From: JBQTHP01 sp052389755
GTDB taxonomy: Bacteria; Pseudomonadota; Gammaproteobacteria; Steroidobacterales; Steroidobacteraceae
Assembly: GCA_052389755.1 (NCBI GenBank)
Contig: JBQTHP010000237.1
Span: 1-11,029, forward strand
Reading direction: 5' to 3'
DNA: 11,029 bases
The translations under genes were made by a program, and so were the position numbers. Of this stretch, positions 7,002 through 11,029 are shown one piece after another. Position 1 is the stretch's first letter. Every line of letters starts with the position of its first letter. The notes beneath the pieces are model-generated. The model ran no database searches and was not told the origin of the DNA. It saw nothing but the letters and a program-made list of their open reading frames with translations.

Positions 7002-7017
7002 AGGCACGAGGGTTGCA
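7002..7017 (+). promoter_or_regulatory. Sigma-54-type -24/-12 promoter upstream of the GT39 gene
   Basis: In the 66-bp gap before the GT39 gene the plus strand reads AGGCACG-AGGG-TTGCA, matching the sigma-54 consensus TGGCACG-N4-TTGCW at every defined base except the first. The -24 GG is 7003-7004 and the -12 GC is 7015-7016. Transcription is expected about 12 nt later, near 7028, leaving a leader of about 29 nt with a GAAGG ribosome-binding site at 7045-7049 before the ATG at 7057. Geometry and match are both very good. It would drive the GT39, flippase and polymerase-like genes. Confidence 0.6.
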
Positions 7018-7021
7018 ACCC
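7010..7021. repeat. Perfect 12-bp palindrome overlapping the -12 element
   Basis: GGGTTGCAACCC is perfectly self-complementary with no loop, so it cannot make a terminator hairpin. It contains the TTGC of the sigma-54-like -12 element. It may be a protein-binding site that blocks the promoter, or simply a by-product of the TTGCA core with flanking G and C runs. Confidence 0.3.
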
Positions 7022-7056
7022 CGGGCGTGGCCCGCAGACCACCTGAAGGCCGGTAG

Positions 7057-9015
7057 ATGTTCGGAAAGCTCTTGCACGGTGTCGCTTCGCTCTTCGAGAG
7101 AGCGGCGCCGAACGGTCGCCCATCCAGGGTTCACGTCGCTCTTTTGATCGCCATCGTCGCGATCGGCGGAGCGTTGCGCGCCTGGGAGCTTGGGGCGGTC
7201 GGCCTGCACGGCGACGAAGAGACCATGGCCATGCCGGCGATGCACATCGTGGAGCATGGCTCGCCGATCCTGCCAAGTGGCATGTTCTACCCGCGAGCGC
7301 TCGCGCAGCTCTACCTCATGGCGGGCTCGGTCGTGCTGTTCGGGGAGTCGGAGTGGGCGTTTCGGCTGCCGTCGGCGCTCTGCGGCACGTTCCTGATCGT
7401 GCTCGCGTACCTGGTCGGCCGCCGCTTTCTCGCGCCGGCGTGGAATCTCGTGTTCGCGGCGACGGTCGCGTTCCTGCCGGAACTCATCGTCGACTCGCAG
7501 TCGGCGCGCATGTACATCTTTCTCACCGCGAGCATCGCGGCCACGCTGGTGCTCGTTTTCCGCTGGGAGCGCACCGGGCGGCTCGGCGCGCTCGCAGGCG
7601 CGTTCGTCGCATTGCTGGTCGGGTTGCAGTTTCACACTCTCGCGGTCTTCAGTGCGTTGCTGTTCCTGTTTCCAGGGCTGCTGCACGGTGACCGACGGCG
7701 TCTCCTCGAGGGCAGCGTCGCGTGCGGCCTCAGCCTCGCGGCGTTGTGGGTCATCGAGTCCTGGCTCGCGACCTACTATCCCGCTGGCCCGTCGATACAG
7801 GGCCTCGAGCTGCAGTTCGGCCCGAAGGCCCGATGGGCAGTGCCGGGCGTGAGCCCGTTGCTGCTCCTTGGCGGCGGAGCGGCCGCGCTCATCATGGCGC
7901 GCGCGGTCGCCCGGCGCGCAACGCTCACGTCTGCCGCATGGGCCGCCGCCGCGCTGGTGGCGGCGGGGCTCGTTGCGCAGCTCTTCGTGTTCTATCACGT
8001 CGCGGCGCTGCTGCTGATCGCCGGCGGTGTCGTCGCGATTCGCCACGGCGAGCGTGTGACGCGCCCCTTGCTGATCGTCGCGGCCGTGAGCCTCGCGATC
8101 GCGGTCGCGCACGTCGTGCTGCTGCGATCGAACGGCGTGGAGTCGTTCCGCCAGCTCTTCGGCGCCATGGTCGGCCGACCGAGCGTATGGCCGTTCATCG
8201 TCCTCTCCCAATACTCGCTGGTCGCCGCGGCTGCAGCGATTGCCGGGGTTGCAGTCTCGCTCATCCTGCTCGCTCGGCGGCAACGCGTGCCGGACTTCAT
8301 GCTGCCGTTCGTGCTCGGCGTCTGGGCACCGCTGCTCGTCATCGGCGTTCTGAAATGGTACGTGCCGCTGCGCTATACCGAAGGGCAGCTATTGCCGCTG
8401 CTGCTCGTCGGCTGCGCGACCGCGCAGTGGCTCGTCGTGCGGTGGGAACCCGTGCGGCGGCATGCGATTACCGCCGTGCTCGCGGGCCTGCTGTTCGTGA
8501 ACCCGGTCGCCCTGGCGCGCACGGTGGGCGCCGAGTACGCGATTCACCCCGATCACAAGGGCGCGGCAGCGTTCATCCGCTCGCAGCATCTCGCGCCCGA
8601 GGACATCGTGCTCGCCGAGGACGTGCTGCAGCAGACCTACTACCTCGGCAACGTCGATTACTGGCTCGTCGCGCGCTACGTCGCCGCGCGGTTCACGCGC
8701 GACGTCGACGGCGAGCTGCGCGACATCTACACGAACGTTCCAGCGCTGACGACGGCCGAGGAGCTCGAGGCGCTGATCGCGCGCACCGATCGCGGCGCGA
8801 TCTACATCATCGGCAGCGGCGAGAACCAGGAAGACGGCCGGCGACACATGCGAGGGCCGGAGATCTTCGAGGCGCTGCAGTCTCCACGTTTCGAGGTGGT
8901 CTATGAAGGCCGCGACGGCCTGACGAAGATCTGGAAGATCGCCCGCCGGCAGTCATTCGACAACTCTTCGATTGAGGCCCGCGCGGCGACGCAAGCAAGC
9001 GATGCGCAACCGTGA
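7057..9015 (+). CDS. GT39-type integral membrane glycosyltransferase (ArnT/PMT-like)
   Basis: A polytopic inner-membrane glycosyltransferase expected to take a sugar from a polyprenyl-phosphate carrier and attach it on the periplasmic side. After a short cytoplasmic start, the first membrane helix (about 26-43) leads to a periplasmic loop with LHGDEE; Asp53-Glu54 match the acidic pair that is catalytic in this superfamily. Many hydrophobic helices follow up to about residue 490, with FRLPSALCGT (about 105-114) and SQSARMYIF (about 148-156) typical of GT39 proteins. The last 140 or so residues are a soluble domain. Total 652 residues. The ATG at 7057 has GAAGG seven bases upstream and a strong sigma-54-like promoter before it. 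The stop overlaps the flippase start by 4 bp, implying translational coupling. Donor and acceptor are unknown; modification of the exported polysaccharide is inferred from context. Confidence 0.82.
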   Translation: MFGKLLHGVASLFERAAPNGRPSRVHVALLIAIVAIGGALRAWELGAVGLHGDEETMAMPAMHIVEHGSPILPSGMFYPRALAQLYLMAGSVVLFGESEWAFRLPSALCGTFLIVLAYLVGRRFLAPAWNLVFAATVAFLPELIVDSQSARMYIFLTASIAATLVLVFRWERTGRLGALAGAFVALLVGLQFHTLAVFSALLFLFPGLLHGDRRRLLEGSVACGLSLAALWVIESWLATYYPAGPSIQGLELQFGPKARWAVPGVSPLLLLGGGAAALIMARAVARRATLTSAAWAAAALVAAGLVAQLFVFYHVAALLLIAGGVVAIRHGERVTRPLLIVAAVSLAIAVAHVVLLRSNGVESFRQLFGAMVGRPSVWPFIVLSQYSLVAAAAAIAGVAVSLILLARRQRVPDFMLPFVLGVWAPLLVIGVLKWYVPLRYTEGQLLPLLLVGCATAQWLVVRWEPVRRHAITAVLAGLLFVNPVALARTVGAEYAIHPDHKGAAAFIRSQHLAPEDIVLAEDVLQQTYYLGNVDYWLVARYVAARFTRDVDGELRDIYTNVPALTTAEELEALIARTDRGAIYIIGSGENQEDGRRHMRGPEIFEALQSPRFEVVYEGRDGLTKIWKIARRQSFDNSSIEARAATQASDAQP

Positions 9016-10499
9016 ACGACTCGGCCGGTCCACGCGGCTCCGCCCCGGGCCTCGCAAACCAGGCCGCGGTGCTCGCATTCTCGCGGTTCGCGAACTACGG
9101 GCTCATGCTGCTCAGCCCGATCATTCTCGTGCGACTGCTGTCGGTCGAGGACTTCGGGCGCTACCGCGAGTTTCTCGTCTACGCATCGCTGTTGCAGGCC
9201 TTTGCCGCGTTCTCGATCAGCGACAGCCTGCTGTATTTCATCCCCGCGCATCCGCAGAGCCCATGGCACGTCGTGAGGCAGTCGGCCGCCCTGACCGCGC
9301 TTACGAGCTCGCTCATCGTGGTGATTCTCGTCGCGGCCGACCTCCTGAGCGGCGGGGCGGTCGTCGGCCCGTATCTGCTGCCGCTCAGCATCTACACGCT
9401 GCTCTTCGTGAACGTCGATTTCTGGGAGCGCTTCTGGCTCGCGTGCCGTCGCCCCGGAGCGGTGTTCGGCTACTCGTCGGCGCGACTGATCGCCCGCCTG
9501 CTGCTCGTCATCCTCGTAGCGGCGCTCACCCACGACGTCGAGACGATCATCTGGTCGCTGATCGGGCTCGAAACGGTGCGGCTCCTCGGAGCCGCGATCG
9601 CCTGGCGTGTGCTCGATCGCGCGCGCGAGGAGCCTGCGGTTTCCGGGCTCTGGCGCGAACAGCTGCGATTCTGTCTGCCGGCAGGCTCCGCCGTGCTGCT
9701 GGCCATGGCGACGGGCAACCTCGCGCGAATCGTCGTGGCGAAGCTTCTCGGTCCGGCGGCGCTCGCGCGCTACACGATCGGCACGCACCTCGAGCCGTTT
9801 ACGGTCGGTCTCAGAGGCTCGGTGTCTCAGGTCGTACTGCCGGAGATGGTCCGCCGCCTGCGCGCCGCGCAGGGCGATCGGCTCGAATTGTGGAAACGGG
9901 CGACCGTCATCAACGCGGTGCTGCTGTTTCCGGTCGTGGTCGTGCTCGGGTGGTATGCGGAGCCGGTGGTCGTAACCGTATTCGGCGCCGCATATCAGCC
10001 GGCCGCGGCCGTCATGCAGATCTTTCTGCTCGTCGTGGTCCGCGAGTGTTTCGATTTCGCACCCGCGCTGCGCGCGGCGAACCGTACCGTCCCGCTCGTG
10101 CTGAGCAATCTTGCCGGACTCATCGTATGCGGGACAGCGCTCGCGATGCTGCTTCCTGAGGGCGGACTCACGGGTGCCGTGCTCGCGGTGGTGCTCGCAA
10201 AATTCGTCGATGCGCTCTGGCTCGGCTGGAGCGTGATGCGCGTGTACGGCGTGTCGCTCGGCCGGGTCATCGCCTGGGTGCCCATCGCGCGGACCGCGAT
10301 CGCGGCGCTGGGTGCCGCGGCCGTGCTCATGTGGCCGGGCTGGACAGACCGTCTGGGTCCGGTGGGTCTGGTCGTTGCGTCGCTCGTCTACCTCGCGGCC
10401 TATGCGTTGCTGCTCGCGGCGCTCCGCGTCCAGGAGGCGACAACCGTCGCCGCGGGCATCCGGAAGATGCTAAGTGCGTTCGTGCCGGGGAAAAGCTGA
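9012..10499 (+). CDS. Wzx-like oligosaccharide flippase (MOP superfamily)
   Basis: An inner-membrane transporter expected to flip the undecaprenyl-diphosphate-linked repeat unit to the periplasm. The 495 residues are almost entirely hydrophobic helices, consistent with the 12-14 segments of polysaccharide transporters. The N-terminal FANYGLMLLSPIILVRLLS (26-44) and EDFGRYREF (46-54) are the usual helix-1/loop signature; charged residues are sparse (for example Arg41 and Arg50). The GTG start at 9012 overlaps the GT39 stop as GTGA and has no obvious Shine-Dalgarno sequence, fitting translational coupling. The first in-frame ATG (M32) would fall inside the first helix and is unlikely. Sequence alone cannot give substrate specificity; context points to the repeat unit made by the preceding genes. 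Confidence 0.86.
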   Translation: MNDSAGPRGSAPGLANQAAVLAFSRFANYGLMLLSPIILVRLLSVEDFGRYREFLVYASLLQAFAAFSISDSLLYFIPAHPQSPWHVVRQSAALTALTSSLIVVILVAADLLSGGAVVGPYLLPLSIYTLLFVNVDFWERFWLACRRPGAVFGYSSARLIARLLLVILVAALTHDVETIIWSLIGLETVRLLGAAIAWRVLDRAREEPAVSGLWREQLRFCLPAGSAVLLAMATGNLARIVVAKLLGPAALARYTIGTHLEPFTVGLRGSVSQVVLPEMVRRLRAAQGDRLELWKRATVINAVLLFPVVVVLGWYAEPVVVTVFGAAYQPAAAVMQIFLLVVVRECFDFAPALRAANRTVPLVLSNLAGLIVCGTALAMLLPEGGLTGAVLAVVLAKFVDALWLGWSVMRVYGVSLGRVIAWVPIARTAIAALGAAAVLMWPGWTDRLGPVGLVVASLVYLAAYALLLAALRVQEATTVAAGIRKMLSAFVPGKS

Positions 10500-10502
10500 T
10501 TC

Positions 10503-11029
10503 ATGCGCTGGCTGCTCGTTCTCCTGATCGTCGTGCTCGTCGCGAGCGACCTGCTCGGTCTGAACCTGAGTCTCGTGCCCGGCGTCAGCGTGAAGAACGC
10601 CTTCGTGTACGTGGTGGCCGCGGCGCTCGTGATGCGCCTCGCGATCGAGCGCGAGTTCCACATCGAGCTCGCGGCAATGCACGCGGCCTTCGCCGTGCTC
10701 ATCGGCTATGCGCTCGTCACATGGGTCATCGCCGCCGCGGTAATCCAGTACCGCGGCTACGAGCTCGTCACCGCAGCAGTCAGCCTCAAGTCGAACCTCA
10801 TCGATCCCGCGATCTTCTTCTTCGCTTTCTTTCACGGCGTACGCACCTTGCGCGACGCGCGCACGGTCGCCAAGGCGATCGCCCTGGCGCTGATCGTGGC
10901 GAACGTGTTCACGATCACCGACGTCATGGGCCTCACTGGCTTCGGCGTGCGCATCGGCACGAGCGGCGTAGTCGAAGGACGAGTGTTCGGCGTGTTCGGC
11001 CACGCGAACGACACGGCGGCGCTGATCGT
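10503..11029 (+). CDS. O-antigen polymerase/ligase-family membrane protein (5' part, cut by window edge)
   Basis: An ATG at 10503, three bases after the flippase stop, opens a frame with no stop for 175 codons to the window end. A GGGGAAAAG stretch about 6 nt upstream can serve as ribosome-binding site. The translation is very hydrophobic: helices at about 2-20, 33-47 and 60-82, then about 95-112 (AIFFFAFFHG) and 120-140. The stretch near residues 159-175, GRVFGVFGHANDTAALI, resembles the R-x-x-G-x-x-x-H-x-N motif preceding the main catalytic loop of Wzy polymerases and WaaL-type ligases. It would polymerise repeat units or transfer the polymer in the periplasm. Polymerase fits a Wzx/Wzy locus best, but the families cannot be separated without the missing C-terminal loop. 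Confidence 0.75.
   Translation, partial: MRWLLVLLIVVLVASDLLGLNLSLVPGVSVKNAFVYVVAAALVMRLAIEREFHIELAAMHAAFAVLIGYALVTWVIAAAVIQYRGYELVTAAVSLKSNLIDPAIFFFAFFHGVRTLRDARTVAKAIALALIVANVFTITDVMGLTGFGVRIGTSGVVEGRVFGVFGHANDTAALI

Noticed and set aside
980..8283. Long minus-strand open frames (980-2296, 2817-4235, 4258-5955, 7000-8283)
   Set aside because: They run antisense to clearly recognised genes and encode Arg/His/Asp/Ala-rich sequence without recognisable motifs. This is the usual shadow of GC-rich codon bias.

Overview
High-GC DNA (roughly 65% by eye) with tightly packed genes, typical of a Pseudomonadota chromosome. A gamma- or betaproteobacterium seems most likely, because the GDP-mannose dehydrogenase aligns closely with gammaproteobacterial AlgD and the initiating transferase with enterobacterial WcaJ. 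No 16S rRNA or other taxonomic marker is present, so this is inference.

Layout. Positions 1-588 (minus strand) hold the 5' part of a gene for a secreted lipoprotein with a putative-Ig domain and the start of an FnIII-like domain; its 3' end lies outside the window. A 373-bp divergent intergenic region (589-961) follows. From 962 to the right edge everything is on the plus strand and forms one exopolysaccharide/capsule locus of seven genes: a WcaJ-type polyprenyl-phosphate sugar transferase (962-2371), a heparinase II/III-like polysaccharide lyase (2442-4436), an AlgD-type GDP-mannose 6-dehydrogenase (4438-5766), a GT4 glycosyltransferase (5776-6990), a GT39-type membrane glycosyltransferase (7057-9015), a Wzx-like flippase (9012-10499), and the N-terminal third or so of a polytopic O-antigen polymerase/ligase-family protein (from 10503, cut by the window edge).

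How they fit together. WcaJ would load the first sugar phosphate onto undecaprenyl phosphate. The AlgD-like enzyme would supply GDP-mannuronate, and the GT4 enzyme would add a residue on the cytoplasmic face. The flippase would move the lipid-linked unit outward, and the polymerase-like protein would polymerise or ligate it. The GT39 enzyme could add a side sugar on the periplasmic side. The lyase may cut or edit the uronate-containing polymer. This is the front half of a Wzx/Wzy-type system; co-polymerase (Wzc) and outer-membrane export (Wza) genes are not in view. No mobile element, tRNA, rRNA or CRISPR was seen.

Most interesting signal. Three sigma-54-like (-24/-12) elements, built on GGCACG-N4-TTG, sit in the three longest gaps ahead of plus-strand genes (near 880, 2415 and 7003), all on the sense strand. 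Two of them carry the complete GGCACG-N4-TTGC core. This suggests the locus is controlled at several points by sigma-54 and an enhancer-binding protein. The site before the GT39 gene has ideal spacing to a start codon; the one before the lyase would imply a leaderless mRNA and is less certain.
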